From Galliscardovia ingluviei (lineage in GTDB: Bacteria > Actinomycetota > Actinomycetes > Actinomycetales > Bifidobacteriaceae): 64,000 nt of DNA. The notes under the pieces were generated by a model. It saw nothing but the letters and a program-made list of their open reading frames with translations, had not been told where the DNA came from and searched no databases. The first letter of the stretch is position 1. Each line of letters opens with the position of its first letter. The stretch spans positions 278,472 through 342,471 of the forward strand of contig NZ_BMDH01000002.1 in assembly GCF_014635685.1 (NCBI RefSeq), read 5' to 3'. The position numbers and the translations under genes are program-made. This document shows, one piece after another, positions 9,162 to 19,022 of this stretch.

Positions 9162-12100
9162 TTGGCGGAAATGAAGTACAGGCATAGGCGAGATAGCAAT
9201 TCAAACAAAGCACATACTCTATCATGGGGTTGGCATGCTGGCATCGCGTGTATCTTATCCTTCGCCATGATAATGTTGGTGTCACTAACTAGTGCACACG
9301 CCGCATTCGCAGTAACCGATGACCCTGACTATCACGTCGGCGCTCGACTGTCATTAGACGCTAATAAGCAGGTCAATGAGCAGTCCGTGTCAGGCGGTTT
9401 TAAGTACTATATTCGGGTCAATTCCGAGGGACAAAAAAGCCCAACACACTACTCGATTACCGTTACTATGCCAGCGGATTCAGTAAGCGCTCCAAATATT
9501 CCAAACTTCTCTGATCAATGGGGCGGACCACACACCATTTCTACACCCATACAAAATGCCCAAGGTAATTGGACATTTACTATTACTTGGCCACAGTATG
9601 ACGCAACTTCCGGTGTTGCTATTCCAGTATCAGTAAATTGGAAAGCGGATACCCCTATTAACTACAAGCTGCCTATTAGTATTCAATACGGCTCCGATCA
9701 GCAGCCTCAAAATACAGGCACACCACTGGATATCACCTATATTTATCCCACTCCCCAGCTCCAGCTCAATGGTCCAGGCACGCAGCAGGGCGCCACAACG
9801 TATGCCACTACAGCACAAGGCGTTAAATATATTACGCCTGATGATATGGCTCCGGTAATTTTTAACTTCTCTATTACCAATCAAAACAATCTGCGCACTG
9901 TCAGCAAGTATGATATTTGCGATATATTGCCGACCTATACCGGCGCCGATGGTAAGCAACATACCGCAGAGCTCTCACAAGACTCAAAATCAGCTGGATG
10001 GGCACTATCGCAAGATGGTACTACAGCTTGCTTTACCGCAAATTCTAGTAATGATCAGTATGGAGAAATTGCCCTGAACCATAGTTTAGGACGTTCTTTA
10101 CCACAGTATTCTATTGGTTTGAATTTCCCATACTTACCCATGACCAGCACCACCGACGGCAACCCTTCCACCCAAATAACCAACCAGGCATACATCGATG
10201 CATATGCCAATAACCCAGCCGATACTGTTGTGCAGCGTACTAATATTGCAAGCGCTCCTCAGACGGTTGTTGTTGCCGGATTTGTGAAGTCAGCAGGCCC
10301 TTACAAAGGTGCTCCGGGAGATTTCACACAAACGGCTGCTCGTAAGAATGATCCACTCAGTTGGACTATTCGCTGGACCAATACATCAAATATTCCAGCG
10401 ACGCATATTGTGTTGCATGACCGCTCTACCACAGATAGCAACGGAAAGTCGCTTACCAATGATTCGCGTTTCAAAATCTCTGGTATCGACCAGCTGTATA
10501 TACGTCCACGCGGCAACTACTGGTGGCCGAATCTTACCATGCTTGCCAAAGCTGGAAAGACGGTAGTTCTTGCAACTACAGCAGATGGCACAACAGATAC
10601 GTATCCAGTAACATGGTCTGCAGATGGCACAACCGCCAATGCAATCACCTTTGATACGACAAAAACATATATTGCTGTACAAGTAGTACTACCAGAGCAA
10701 TTCGCCCTCAACTATGGTGAGCAGATAAACCTTGTAGTGCATACTCAATGGAAAGACCCTTCCACCATGCACTACGATACTGAGACGACTTCTCATAATA
10801 CTGTTACCAATAATGCTGATATGACAGCACAATATGCGTCAACTGAGCAAACATCCACCTATACCGGCTGGACAAAAGCAGAAACACATATGTTGCCACC
10901 GGCACCAGAAAAACTGGTACTTAAGGCTTCTGCATACAATAACAATCTCACTAAAGACGGTTCTGATCCTCTGCTGATTTACGAGGTTCAGGCTTTCTTG
11001 GATCCAGATAAAGACTATAAAGATTTGCGTGTGCTTGCCCCAATCCCTCCAGGCTTTACCATGACGGGTACGCATAATCAAAATGCGTACGGCTTACCTG
11101 ATACATGGAAGTACTCATTCGTGGATTCTTGGGAAAAAGTTACGAATTACAAAGGTACTGGACAGGATTTTCTGATTTTTCACATTAATCAGGAGGCCGC
11201 AAAAGAAGCATTTGCATTGTATCCGCAGGGCAAAATGTGGATAGAAGTTAATGGTAAAGCAGATTTTTCCAAGTCTTTAGCTGGAAATGGTGCAAATAAA
11301 GTAACGGCGTTTTTCACTGCCGACAATGCACCGGTACAAGATGATCCAAGTACCACAATCGAGGACAGTATTCACTTCGGCCCTAATAAGAATATTGTCT
11401 TTTCTATGGGCTCATACACGACTATGACTGCTGAGGGCGATAGTTTTATTAAAAGTCTCTACGGCAATTATGTTTCTGCACACACCTCTATGGGTACTGG
11501 CGAGACAAGTATGACCATTGCTCCGGGGCGGACTGTGTACTGGGCGCTGAGCTATAACAACTCCAGTTCAAATATTCGTAAGAATTTGTCGATGTTTGAC
11601 ACTGCCCCAAATGTTGACGATGTGATGCCAGTTAATGGGCAGGCGCGTGGCACACAATTCCCGGTACGCTTGGCAGGAAAAATTAGTGCTGTACTCTATA
11701 ACTTCCAAACTGGCAAAACCACAGACTATGATTTATCGAAGCTCACAATTCACTATACTACCGACGCTAAAGCAACAACGCTAACGTGGGCGCAGGCTCA
11801 GGAAGATTCCAGTATTACGATTACGGACACTACTATGGTTGATACGAGTATTCCTTGGGATGATATTACTGGATTCCGTATTGATTTTGGTGATGTTCCA
11901 GCATTTTCGCGTGTGCGTTTGATTCTACCGACAAAAATACCTGAGGATATCGGTATTAAGAAGACAGACGCTAATACATCGCTCGATACAGCACTACTCA
12001 ACAAAGCTAATCCAACAATCCAGTCGGTTAATGCGGCAGCCTTTTCTGTAGATGGACGCAACCCCGTACAAACCATTCCTTCTAGTGTGAAAACATCCTT

Positions 12101-12665
12101 TGGATCGTTCTCCTTCAAAAAAGTTGATACGCACGGCAATGCGCTTACTGTAGGTGCAGTGAAACTGAGTGCTGATCTTACTGGATGGGATGGCGATCAG
12201 CAGACTTTTGCTGGAACAAAGACTTCGGCTAGTGCTGAAACTAGTGCAGGAACAGACACTCATACTCAATATCAGCAAACCTATAACAACATCGACCATT
12301 ACGACTGGGATCATATGCCAGCTGGGAAGTATGTATTACAAGAAATAACACCACATGATGGCTATCGCAATACTACATGGGAAGCGCGTATTACTGTTGG
12401 ATATAAAGAAGATGAAAAAACACTTACTGCCACACCAACAGTACATATCGCCTGCGTGGATACTGCACCAAAAGGCACCAAGGGTTCAGGTGGCTGCTCG
12501 GTATCTCCGGACGGATCTACGGTGACGCTGGTTAATGACAGCACCACGCCACTAAGCTCCATGCCTATGACTGGCGCATGGGGCGTAGCAGCGCTCATTG
12601 GCGCCAATATGCTGATTGTACTTATGCTGGGTGTGGGCATTGTGCAAACAATACGCCGTAAATAA
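9162..12665 (+). CDS. Sortase-anchored surface protein with CnaB domain
   Basis: A ~1165-residue secreted wall protein. N-terminus: basic residues then a hydrophobic signal peptide (IACILSFAMIMLVSLTSAHA) with a likely cleavage near AHA-AFA. The middle consists of several beta-rich, Thr/Asn/Asp-rich segments resembling DUF11-type and isopeptide domains. Residues ~980-1110 look like a CnaB/SpaA-type fold: FSFKKVDTHGNAL supplies the candidate isopeptide Lys and YVLQEITPHDGY the Glu. C-terminus: MPMTG sortase motif, a hydrophobic helix (VAALIGANMLIVLMLGVGIV) and the tail RRK. The start is unsure: TTG 9162 has AAGG ten bases upstream, while ATG 9171 is in frame but has a poor Shine-Dalgarno. No sortase or pilus partner gene is nearby. 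It sits on the opposite strand between nusG and rplK, breaking a usually conserved gene order, which suggests insertion. Confidence 0.88.
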   Translation: MAEMKYRHRRDSNSNKAHTLSWGWHAGIACILSFAMIMLVSLTSAHAAFAVTDDPDYHVGARLSLDANKQVNEQSVSGGFKYYIRVNSEGQKSPTHYSITVTMPADSVSAPNIPNFSDQWGGPHTISTPIQNAQGNWTFTITWPQYDATSGVAIPVSVNWKADTPINYKLPISIQYGSDQQPQNTGTPLDITYIYPTPQLQLNGPGTQQGATTYATTAQGVKYITPDDMAPVIFNFSITNQNNLRTVSKYDICDILPTYTGADGKQHTAELSQDSKSAGWALSQDGTTACFTANSSNDQYGEIALNHSLGRSLPQYSIGLNFPYLPMTSTTDGNPSTQITNQAYIDAYANNPADTVVQRTNIASAPQTVVVAGFVKSAGPYKGAPGDFTQTAARKNDPLSWTIRWTNTSNIPATHIVLHDRSTTDSNGKSLTNDSRFKISGIDQLYIRPRGNYWWPNLTMLAKAGKTVVLATTADGTTDTYPVTWSADGTTANAITFDTTKTYIAVQVVLPEQFALNYGEQINLVVHTQWKDPSTMHYDTETTSHNTVTNNADMTAQYASTEQTSTYTGWTKAETHMLPPAPEKLVLKASAYNNNLTKDGSDPLLIYEVQAFLDPDKDYKDLRVLAPIPPGFTMTGTHNQNAYGLPDTWKYSFVDSWEKVTNYKGTGQDFLIFHINQEAAKEAFALYPQGKMWIEVNGKADFSKSLAGNGANKVTAFFTADNAPVQDDPSTTIEDSIHFGPNKNIVFSMGSYTTMTAEGDSFIKSLYGNYVSAHTSMGTGETSMTIAPGRTVYWALSYNNSSSNIRKNLSMFDTAPNVDDVMPVNGQARGTQFPVRLAGKISAVLYNFQTGKTTDYDLSKLTIHYTTDAKATTLTWAQAQEDSSITITDTTMVDTSIPWDDITGFRIDFGDVPAFSRVRLILPTKIPEDIGIKKTDANTSLDTALLNKANPTIQSVNAAAFSVDGRNPVQTIPSSVKTSFGSFSFKKVDTHGNALTVGAVKLSADLTGWDGDQQTFAGTKTSASAETSAGTDTHTQYQQTYNNIDHYDWDHMPAGKYVLQEITPHDGYRNTTWEARITVGYKEDEKTLTATPTVHIACVDTAPKGTKGSGGCSVSPDGSTVTLVNDSTTPLSSMPMTGAWGVAALIGANMLIVLMLGVGIVQTIRRK

Positions 12666-12783
12666 AACTGGTTCTTCGTATTTGAGAGTGGTTTAGAGGA
12701 TGAGCATGGAGTGGATATTGGTGTAGACTCCCCCCGAGTGTTATTAGGATATATAGTCCCAATAAGCCACTTGAAAATGAAAA

Positions 12784-12806
12784 AGCCGCTGTACAAGACA
12801 GCGGCT
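12784..12806 (-). terminator. Terminator after nusG
   Basis: AGCCGCTGT (12784-12792) and ACAGCGGCT (12798-12806) form a perfect 9-bp stem with a 5-nt loop, followed on the minus strand by TTTTTCATTTTC. It ends the secE-nusG unit and may also stop plus-strand transcription of the surface-protein gene. Confidence 0.88.
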
Positions 12807-12862
12807 ACTGAACTTCCTTCTTAAAACTCTAAATACGATAGTCAGAACCAGATAATTGAATG

Positions 12863-13771
12863 CTACTGGATCTTTTCTACCTGATCAAAATTCAGCTCCA
12901 CAGGTGTATCGCGACCAAAGATGGATACCAACACAGTGAGCTTCTGTGTAGCAGCAGATACCTCAGAAATAACTGCTGGCATAGAAGCAAATGGACCATC
13001 ATTCACGGTAACAGATTCGCCAACCTTGAAGCTGACTTCCACAGTGCGACGCTTAGCAGCAGCTGGCTTATCTCCAGCAGACTTCAACGCCTCAGACTCG
13101 ATCATTGGCGCCATCATGCGTACAACTTCCTTGCGCATCAGTGGCACAGGAGTACGGTCTTGCCCAACGAAGCCTGTAACAGCCTCGGTCTCGCGCACAA
13201 TACGGAATGCATCCTCGTCTGGAATCATACGAATAAGCACATAGCCAGGCATAAAGACACGAGTTAATACTTTCTTGCCCTTATCCGTGTGCTTTTCCAC
13301 TTCTTCCATTGGCACTTCAACTTGGAAAATCAAGTTCTCCATACCAAATGAAGTAACGCGAGATTCAATATTAGCTTTCACACGCTTCTCATAACCGGAA
13401 TAGGTATGCAATACATACCACTTACCTTCAAGCGTGCGCAAAGACTTAGAAAATGCTTCAACAGCAAGCTGACCAGGATCTTTAGGCTCTTCAGCATCAG
13501 TATCAGCTTCATCAGCAGCATCCTCATCAGTGTCTGCTGACTTCTCGCTTGACTCTTCACTATCAGCTTCTGGCTCATCTGCAGACTCTACAGCATCTTC
13601 TTTGCCATCAACAGGCTCAGCCACATCTTCAGTAGGTTCAGCAGGCAACGACTCTTCTGCTGATTGCTCGCTTTCTACTGGCTCGTCTTGTACAGGCTGC
13701 GCTGCATCAGACTGGGCAGTGCTATCGATGTCATCAGAAGTGACGTCATCAACATTCAGTTCATCAGTCAT
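12863..13771 (-). CDS. nusG: Transcription termination/antitermination factor NusG
   Basis: 302 aa. The NGN domain starts near residue 116 ([20 protein letters not shown]) and contains [10 protein letters not shown]; a C-terminal KOW domain carries [19 protein letters not shown]. NusG binds RNA polymerase and couples transcription to Rho or the ribosome. Before the NGN domain lies a ~110-residue extension rich in Glu, Asp, Ala and Ser with no fold signature; acidic extensions are known on actinobacterial NusG proteins, and this one is long. An AAGGAA Shine-Dalgarno precedes ATG 13771. It follows secE by about 60 bp on the same strand. Confidence 0.96.
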   Translation of the reverse strand: MTDELNVDDVTSDDIDSTAQSDAAQPVQDEPVESEQSAEESLPAEPTEDVAEPVDGKEDAVESADEPEADSEESSEKSADTDEDAADEADTDAEEPKDPGQLAVEAFSKSLRTLEGKWYVLHTYSGYEKRVKANIESRVTSFGMENLIFQVEVPMEEVEKHTDKGKKVLTRVFMPGYVLIRMIPDEDAFRIVRETEAVTGFVGQDRTPVPLMRKEVVRMMAPMIESEALKSAGDKPAAAKRRTVEVSFKVGESVTVNDGPFASMPAVISEVSAATQKLTVLVSIFGRDTPVELNFDQVEKIQ

Positions 13772-13832
13772 TTATATTCCTTACAGCTGAAGTTTCTGCG
13801 TTGCCCCAAGTCTTATACCAGTAGTATTGGCA

Positions 13833-14063
13833 TTAGCCAAAAATCCACATAACAAGCTTACCTAAGCCAAAGTCAAGACCGGTAACAACAACCATTAACA
13901 GAATTACGAAAATAAACACTGCAAGGGACCACATGAACAATTCCTTGCTAGTAGGTGTCACAACCTTACGCAGTTCGTCAATAATCTGCTTGATGAACAG
14001 ACCAATACGCATGAATACATTTGGCTTAACAGCACTTGCATTTGCGCTTGATTTCTTCGCCAT
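13833..14063 (-). CDS. secE: Preprotein translocase subunit SecE
   Basis: 76-residue single-helix SecE of the short Gram-positive type: basic N-terminus, the conserved amphipathic segment FIKQIIDELRKVVTPTSKEL, then one membrane helix (SLAVFIFVILLMVVVTGLDF). It clamps SecY in the translocon. GAGGAT precedes ATG 14063. The tRNA-Trp, secE, nusG order is the usual one in actinobacteria. Confidence 0.97.
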   Translation of the reverse strand: MAKKSSANASAVKPNVFMRIGLFIKQIIDELRKVVTPTSKELFMWSLAVFIFVILLMVVVTGLDFGLGKLVMWIFG

Positions 14064-14098
14064 AAGTATCCTCGCTCATCTTGATCTATTGTTCCTAG

Positions 14099-14171
14099 CA
14101 GGGGCCGCGGGACTCGAACCCACAACCTACGGTTTTGGAGACCGTTGCGCTACCAATTGCGCCAGACCCCT
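14099..14171 (-). tRNA. tRNA-Trp (anticodon CCA)
   Basis: On the minus strand, acceptor arms AGGGGTC and GGCCCCT pair (one T-G), with a G discriminator base. The D-arm runs GCGCAATTGGTAGCGC, the anticodon loop is CTCCAAA (anticodon CCA, Trp) and the T-loop is GGTTCGAGTCC. 73 nt; the 3' CCA is not encoded. Immediately upstream of secE. Confidence 0.97.
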
Positions 14172-14217
14172 AAGTGCGTAGCCTATCTTACACATACCCG
14201 TAGAACAAGAGACACAG

Positions 14218-14290
14218 GCATGCTAAAGCTGAACTTTCGCCGAAAGGAAACTATAGCGGTTTCTGCCTACGAAGTCCAGCTCTAAGCATG
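14218..14290 (-). ncRNA. Long structured hairpin between the aminotransferase and tRNA-Trp
   Basis: CATGCTAAAGCTGAACTTTCG (near 14220-14240) and CGAAGTCCAGCTCTAAGCATG (near 14269-14289) form a ~20-bp imperfect stem. Inside it GAAAC pairs with GTTTC around a 7-nt loop. It may be an elaborate terminator for the upstream aminotransferase, a processing site ahead of tRNA-Trp, or a small structured RNA. No long U-run follows, which weakens the terminator reading. Confidence 0.45.
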
Positions 14291-14358
14291 TCGCCGTGTC
14301 GCACAGTACTGAGTTTGAGTTGAGATTGACTTGAGCCGAGTACGACTTAAGCTTGAGC

Positions 14359-15567
14359 CTAAGCCTCAACCCAAGTCTTCATACGACGCATACCTTCTAC
14401 TAATGCGTCATCAGCAAGCGCATAAGAGAATCGTAAATACCCAGGAGCACCAAATGCCTCCCCGGGAACAGCCGCAATATGTGCCTCATCAAGCAGTGCC
14501 GCAGCTAAATCAGCAGAAGTCTCACTCACTGTGCCCGAAGGACCCAAAGGCTTACCCAGCAATTCACGAACATCAGCAAAAGCATAAAACGCGCCCGTTG
14601 GCGTTGGACAATGCACTCCCTGCATATCGTTCAACGCGCTGACAATAGCCTTACGACGCACATCAAAAGCCTGACGCATCGCATCCACAGCCTCTAAAGA
14701 TCCCTCTAACGCTGCACGAGCCGCCTGCTGAGCAATATTATTCACATTAGAAGTTAGATGTCCTTGCAATGTGGATGCCGCTTTTGCCACTACCAGCGGA
14801 GCGATCATCCAGCCCACACGCCAACCAGTCATGGCATAGGTTTTTGCAACGCCATTAAGCACAATCAATTGTTCACGAATTTGCGGCACCAGAGCGCCAA
14901 TATGAGGCGCAGTAACACCGTCATAAGTGAGGTGTTCATAAATTTCATCAGAAATAATCCAAATATGATGCTTTAGCGCCCACTGCCCGATCTCCACGAG
15001 CAGCGACTCAGGCCATACTGCACCTGTTGGATTCGTTGGAGTATTGAGCACTAATGCTTTTGTATGCTCAGTTCGAGCTGCTTCTAAGGCTTCGATTGTT
15101 GGAATAAAATGCTGCTCAGCACCAGCAAATACTGCTACTGGCGTGCCATCAGCTAACTTTACGGCTTCCGGATATGAAGTCCAGTATGGGGCTGGAATAA
15201 TAACCTCATCGCCTTCGCTAATGAGCACTTGGAAGGTCTCATACACTGCTTGTTTACCACCGTTGGTCACAACAATCTGTGCAGGATCTACTTCATAACC
15301 ACTATCACGCAATGTTTTTGCCGCAATAGCTTTTTTGAGTGCCAGCAAACCAGCAGTTGGCGTATAGCGGTAATTTGCTGGATCTTGAGCCGCTGCAACT
15401 GCCACGGCAACAATATCCTGTGGTGTTGGGAAATTGGGTTCGCCTGCTCCGTATCCGATAACATCGACACCTGCGGCCTGCAGTGCTTTTGCTTTGCTGT
15501 CTACAGCAAGTGTCGCCGATGGTGCAACCTTGCTCATACGTGTGCTTAATGCTGTCAATTGTGCCAT
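14359..15567 (-). CDS. aspB: Pyridoxal-phosphate aminotransferase (aspartate aminotransferase type)
   Basis: 402-residue fold-type I aminotransferase, class Ib. GAGEPNFPTP near residue 40 is the substrate-binding loop. NGVAKTYAMTGWRVGW near residue 240 holds the PLP Schiff-base Lys, where this subfamily usually has SKTY; here it is AKTY. The C-terminal FSYALADDALVEGMRRM carries the arginine that would bind the alpha-carboxylate. The likely reaction is aspartate + 2-oxoglutarate to oxaloacetate + glutamate, but related enzymes act on other amino acids, so the specificity is inferred from family resemblance. Stand-alone gene between proB and tRNA-Trp. Confidence 0.88.
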   Translation of the reverse strand: MAQLTALSTRMSKVAPSATLAVDSKAKALQAAGVDVIGYGAGEPNFPTPQDIVAVAVAAAQDPANYRYTPTAGLLALKKAIAAKTLRDSGYEVDPAQIVVTNGGKQAVYETFQVLISEGDEVIIPAPYWTSYPEAVKLADGTPVAVFAGAEQHFIPTIEALEAARTEHTKALVLNTPTNPTGAVWPESLLVEIGQWALKHHIWIISDEIYEHLTYDGVTAPHIGALVPQIREQLIVLNGVAKTYAMTGWRVGWMIAPLVVAKAASTLQGHLTSNVNNIAQQAARAALEGSLEAVDAMRQAFDVRRKAIVSALNDMQGVHCPTPTGAFYAFADVRELLGKPLGPSGTVSETSADLAAALLDEAHIAAVPGEAFGAPGYLRFSYALADDALVEGMRRMKTWVEA

Positions 15568-15651
15568 ATATCCAGCCTATCGCGAAGAGCCGAACGAGCT
15601 ATACTTCGTGTCACCATTGTCCACGTTATGGAACGCACACGAGGTGTTGTG

Positions 15652-16899
15652 TTACTGCACCGAATCCACTAGCACTAAATCATCGCGATGTACAAGTGGA
15701 TGTGCATATTCTTCACCGAGGAGTTTTTTAATTTGCGCTGTCGTCCTGCCCAAAGTTTGTGGTACTTCTTCGGCATCGTAAGCGGCAATACCCTTAGCCA
15801 CTACAGTACCTTGCTCATCCGTAATACTAATCGGGTCACCAGCACTAAAATCGCCAATAACACCCACTACGCCAGCGGCAAGCAAACTTGCGCGACCTGC
15901 TTGAATCGCAGTAACCGCACCCTCGTCAGCAACCAGACTGCCTCGTGGATGTGCCGCAAAGCCAATCCACAGGCGGCGGGCACTTCCGCGAGCTTTTACC
16001 GGAGCAAAGGCTGTACCCACTGCATCGCCCATCAAAGCTGGACCTGCGAAGGCTGCACGAGTGAGCACCACTGGAATGCCTGATTCATTTGCTACACGAG
16101 CAGCATCAAGTTTCGTATGCATACCTCCGGTGCCGACAGCTGAACCAGTGCCACCAATAGTAACCGCGTTTAATACTTCATGCACATTCTGCACATACGC
16201 GATACGCTGCGATCCTGGCTGTGACGGTGGTGCTGTATACAATCCATCCACATCGGTAAGCAGTACCAGAGCGTCTGCTTGTACAATATTGGCGACAAGC
16301 GCAGAAAGTTTATCGTTGTCACCGAAGCGAATCTCATTGCTGGCGAGCGCGTCATTCTCATTGACAATAGGAATTACACCTAAGTCGAGCAAACGGTTAA
16401 GTGTACGCCGAGCGTTGCGGTATTGAGCAGGAGTAATAGTATCTCGAGCAGTAATAAGGATTTGCCCCACGCGCAAACCGTATCGAGCAAAGGCAGACTC
16501 GTATTCGCTCATCAGCATGCCTTGCCCGACTGATGCCGCTGCCTGCTGCGTGGCCACATCAGTCGGTCGCGCATCAAATCCTAGAGGCCCAAAACCGGCT
16601 GCAATAGCACCGCTGGAAACCAGCACAATACGCGCGCCTAAATGTGCTGTTCTAGCCAGCGCATCAACAAGAGCATGGAGTTTTTCTCGATCTAAATGCC
16701 CGCTCGGTGCTGTCAGAGAACTCGACCCTACTTTTACCACAATAGTTTGTGCCTCGCTGAGCATACGACGCACTTGCTCATGCGTGTACTGCGTAGTGTC
16801 GCTTGCTGTTGCTTCTGCAAAAGTTCCTGCAAAAGTCCCTGCAGAAGTTCCTGCTTCGACTGATACTGTCGCTTCCTCTGATGTTGATGCTGCTTGCAT
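15652..16899 (-). CDS. proB: Glutamate 5-kinase
   Basis: First enzyme of proline synthesis, phosphorylating glutamate. The kinase domain starts near residue 45 (IVVKVGSSSLTA) and continues with LVSSGAIAAG, VPIVNENDALAS-like VIPIVNENDALAS, FGDNDKLSALVA and the GTGGMHTKLDAA loop. A C-terminal PUA domain follows. The frame stays open ~96 residues upstream inside obgE, so I chose ATG 16899: it lies 14 bp after the obgE stop, has GGAG close upstream, and gives 415 residues. Residues 1-~40 (TSAGTFAGTFAEATAS) are a low-complexity tag coded by a 12-bp repeat at about 16814-16850. Probably cotranscribed with obgE; obg-proB adjacency is common in actinobacteria. Confidence 0.93.
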   Translation of the reverse strand: MQAASTSEEATVSVEAGTSAGTFAGTFAEATASDTTQYTHEQVRRMLSEAQTIVVKVGSSSLTAPSGHLDREKLHALVDALARTAHLGARIVLVSSGAIAAGFGPLGFDARPTDVATQQAAASVGQGMLMSEYESAFARYGLRVGQILITARDTITPAQYRNARRTLNRLLDLGVIPIVNENDALASNEIRFGDNDKLSALVANIVQADALVLLTDVDGLYTAPPSQPGSQRIAYVQNVHEVLNAVTIGGTGSAVGTGGMHTKLDAARVANESGIPVVLTRAAFAGPALMGDAVGTAFAPVKARGSARRLWIGFAAHPRGSLVADEGAVTAIQAGRASLLAAGVVGVIGDFSAGDPISITDEQGTVVAKGIAAYDAEEVPQTLGRTTAQIKKLLGEEYAHPLVHRDDLVLVDSVQ

Positions 16900-16912
16900 A
16901 CTCTCCAACTTA

Positions 16913-18583
16913 CTACTCACTGAGCTTATTGATCTTACTCGTGCTATCTGTTGGATCATCAAGTACTGTAGGATCTGCCCAATGTCCAGCTTCTCGCTCT
17001 TGTCGCATCGCCTCACGCACGGCAGCCTTCGCATCCATCCACTCATGGTATTCGCGGCGACGCTCAGCATTTGTGCGCCTACGATTGCGACCTTGGGCTT
17101 CTTGCAAACGCAAATCCTCACCGCGTGCATTTTGTGGAGTACCGTCAAGCATTTCTGCGCCAGCACTGACTGTAGGATCCCAGTCAAACGCTACCGCACG
17201 ATCTCCCTTACCGATGTGCACTTCATCACCTGGATGAGCACCACGCTTACGCAAAGCATCTTCGACACCAAGACTTGCCAGACGATCGGCCAAGTAGCCT
17301 ACAGCTTCTTCATTGTCAAAGTTAGTCTGTAGCACCCATCGCTCTGGCTTTTCACCTGTAACTTCATACCACACATTGCCGTTGCCGTCCTGTTTGCGCT
17401 CTACTTCAAAGTCAATGCCAAGACCGCGCTCTCCTCTACGACGGCGGCGCGCGACATCGTCAAGTGGGCGAATTACTACGCGCTCTGCTTCTGCTTCGCT
17501 CTGTTCTTGCGCAATTTTTGCTCGCATATCATCAACAGTGCGTGCCAAGGCAAAGACGAGTTCTTTAAGCCCCTCATGTGAGGCAGTAGAAATTGCAAAT
17601 ACCGGCAGTCCCATAGCTTCAAAGTCTTTACGCACAAACTCGGCAAGTTCTCGCGCCTGCAACACATCTATTTTTGTCAAAATAATAATTCGTGGGCGTT
17701 CGGCAATTGGTACTGCACCCAATGGCAAATCAAGTTCTGCCGCATATAGCGCAAGTTCCTCTTCTAGTGCATGGTAGTCAGAAATCGGGTCGCGGTTTGG
17801 CTCTAGTGTTGCACAATCAATAACATGTGCAATTACTTCTGTGCGTTCAATATGGCGCAAGAATTCCAGCCCTAGGCCTTTACCCTGTGATGCTCCTGGA
17901 ATCAATCCCGGCACATCAGCTACTGTAAAGCGCCCTTCACCAGCTTGAACTACGCCTAAATTCGGCACGAGCGTGGTAAATGGGTAGTCTGCGATTTTTG
18001 GTTTAGCAGCACTAATAGCAGCAATAAGCGATGATTTTCCGGCTGATGGGAAACCTACTAATGCCACATCAGCAATAGACTTCAATTCCAGTACCAAATC
18101 ATGCTCTTCACCCGGCTCGCCAAGTAGTGCAAAGCCTGGAGCACGGCGTGCTTTATTCGCTAACGAACGGTTTCCTAAGCCGCCAGCACCGCCACGCGCA
18201 GCTACAAAGCGGTCTCCCGGACGTGTTAAATCTGCTAATGGCACCGCACGAATATGCTTACGCTCTGCTTTTTCTAGGTCTTTAGCTTCAAAAACTACAG
18301 TTCCTACAGGCACTGGCAGAATCATATCTTCACCATTGCGCCCGTCTTTATCGTCACCTAGTCCTTGTGTGCCACTGGAAGCTACACGATGTGGCATATA
18401 GCGGAAATCAAGCAAGCTGGTAGCATTGGTATCTGCTACGAAAATAACGGATCCGCCGTGCCCGCCATCGCCGCCATCTGGACCTGCGAGTGGCTTGTAT
18501 TTTTCTCTGCGGATTGATGCCGCACCATTTCCGCCGTCGCCGCCCTTAACATGAACGTTTACGCGATCTACAAAATCACTCAT
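16913..18583 (-). CDS. obgE: Obg family GTPase
   Basis: 556-residue essential ribosome-associated GTPase. Order: the glycine-rich Obg fold (residues 1-~160, with [21 protein letters not shown] and [12 protein letters not shown]); the G domain with P-loop GFPSAGKSS near residue 178, [31 protein letters not shown] and the NKxD-type TKID; then the C-terminal OCT domain ([19 protein letters not shown]). A charged ~100-residue tail follows, as in other actinobacterial Obg proteins. A perfect 20-bp palindrome lies 73 bp upstream. Confidence 0.97.
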   Translation of the reverse strand: MSDFVDRVNVHVKGGDGGNGAASIRREKYKPLAGPDGGDGGHGGSVIFVADTNATSLLDFRYMPHRVASSGTQGLGDDKDGRNGEDMILPVPVGTVVFEAKDLEKAERKHIRAVPLADLTRPGDRFVAARGGAGGLGNRSLANKARRAPGFALLGEPGEEHDLVLELKSIADVALVGFPSAGKSSLIAAISAAKPKIADYPFTTLVPNLGVVQAGEGRFTVADVPGLIPGASQGKGLGLEFLRHIERTEVIAHVIDCATLEPNRDPISDYHALEEELALYAAELDLPLGAVPIAERPRIIILTKIDVLQARELAEFVRKDFEAMGLPVFAISTASHEGLKELVFALARTVDDMRAKIAQEQSEAEAERVVIRPLDDVARRRRRGERGLGIDFEVERKQDGNGNVWYEVTGEKPERWVLQTNFDNEEAVGYLADRLASLGVEDALRKRGAHPGDEVHIGKGDRAVAFDWDPTVSAGAEMLDGTPQNARGEDLRLQEAQGRNRRRTNAERRREYHEWMDAKAAVREAMRQEREAGHWADPTVLDDPTDSTSKINKLSE

Positions 18584-18655
18584 CTATCCTTGCTGCCCCT
18601 CATGTAGTGCTTCTCGTATATATCTTCTTCAAGACCCAAGTGCTTGCATGCTTAC

Positions 18656-18675
18656 ATACTTACATATGTAAGTAT
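18656..18675. promoter_or_regulatory. Perfect 20-bp palindrome upstream of obgE
   Basis: ATACTTACATATGTAAGTAT is fully self-complementary. It lies between the rpmA terminator (18692-18718) and the obgE start (18583), the natural position for an obgE-proB promoter or operator. No other copy was noticed in the window. The binding protein is unknown. Confidence 0.6.
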
Positions 18676-18691
18676 CCATAATATACAAATA

Positions 18692-18718
18692 AAGCCGCAT
18701 CCGTGTGGGTGCGGCTTA
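18692..18718 (-). terminator. Terminator after rplU-rpmA
   Basis: AAGCCGCATCC and GGGTGCGGCTT form an 11-bp stem (one wobble) with a GTGT loop, followed on the minus strand by TATTTGTATATT. Confidence 0.85.
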
Positions 18719-18744
18719 CGTTTTGCGCGTATGCGTTTCGCCTA

Positions 18745-18993
18745 CTAGGCGATAACGTCAACAACCTTGCGGTCACGGCGTACACCGAACTTAACGGTGC
18801 CATCTGCCAATGCGAACAAGGTGTGATCCTTGCCCAAACCAACATTCTGACCTGGGTGGAACTTAGTGCCACGCTGGCGAACAATAATATTTCCAGCTAC
18901 TACTGCTTCGCCGCCGAACTTCTTAACACCGAGGTACTGTGGATTCGAATCGCGACCGTTGCGTGAGCTGGACGCGCCCTTCTTATGTGCCAT
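18745..18993 (-). CDS. rpmA: 50S ribosomal protein L27
   Basis: 82-residue L27: [20 protein letters not shown] then [20 protein letters not shown], the standard sequence. Its N-terminal tail reaches the peptidyl-transferase centre. AAAGGA precedes the ATG. It follows rplU, as in most bacteria, and ends at a terminator. Confidence 0.98.
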   Translation of the reverse strand: MAHKKGASSSRNGRDSNPQYLGVKKFGGEAVVAGNIIVRQRGTKFHPGQNVGLGKDHTLFALADGTVKFGVRRDRKVVDVIA

Positions 18994-19022
18994 GTTAGGA
19001 TTCCTTTCGAACGCAAGCCAAA

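Noticed and set aside
16517-17332. 271-codon plus-strand open frame
   Set aside because: Antisense to proB and obgE, both of which are certain; no motif.
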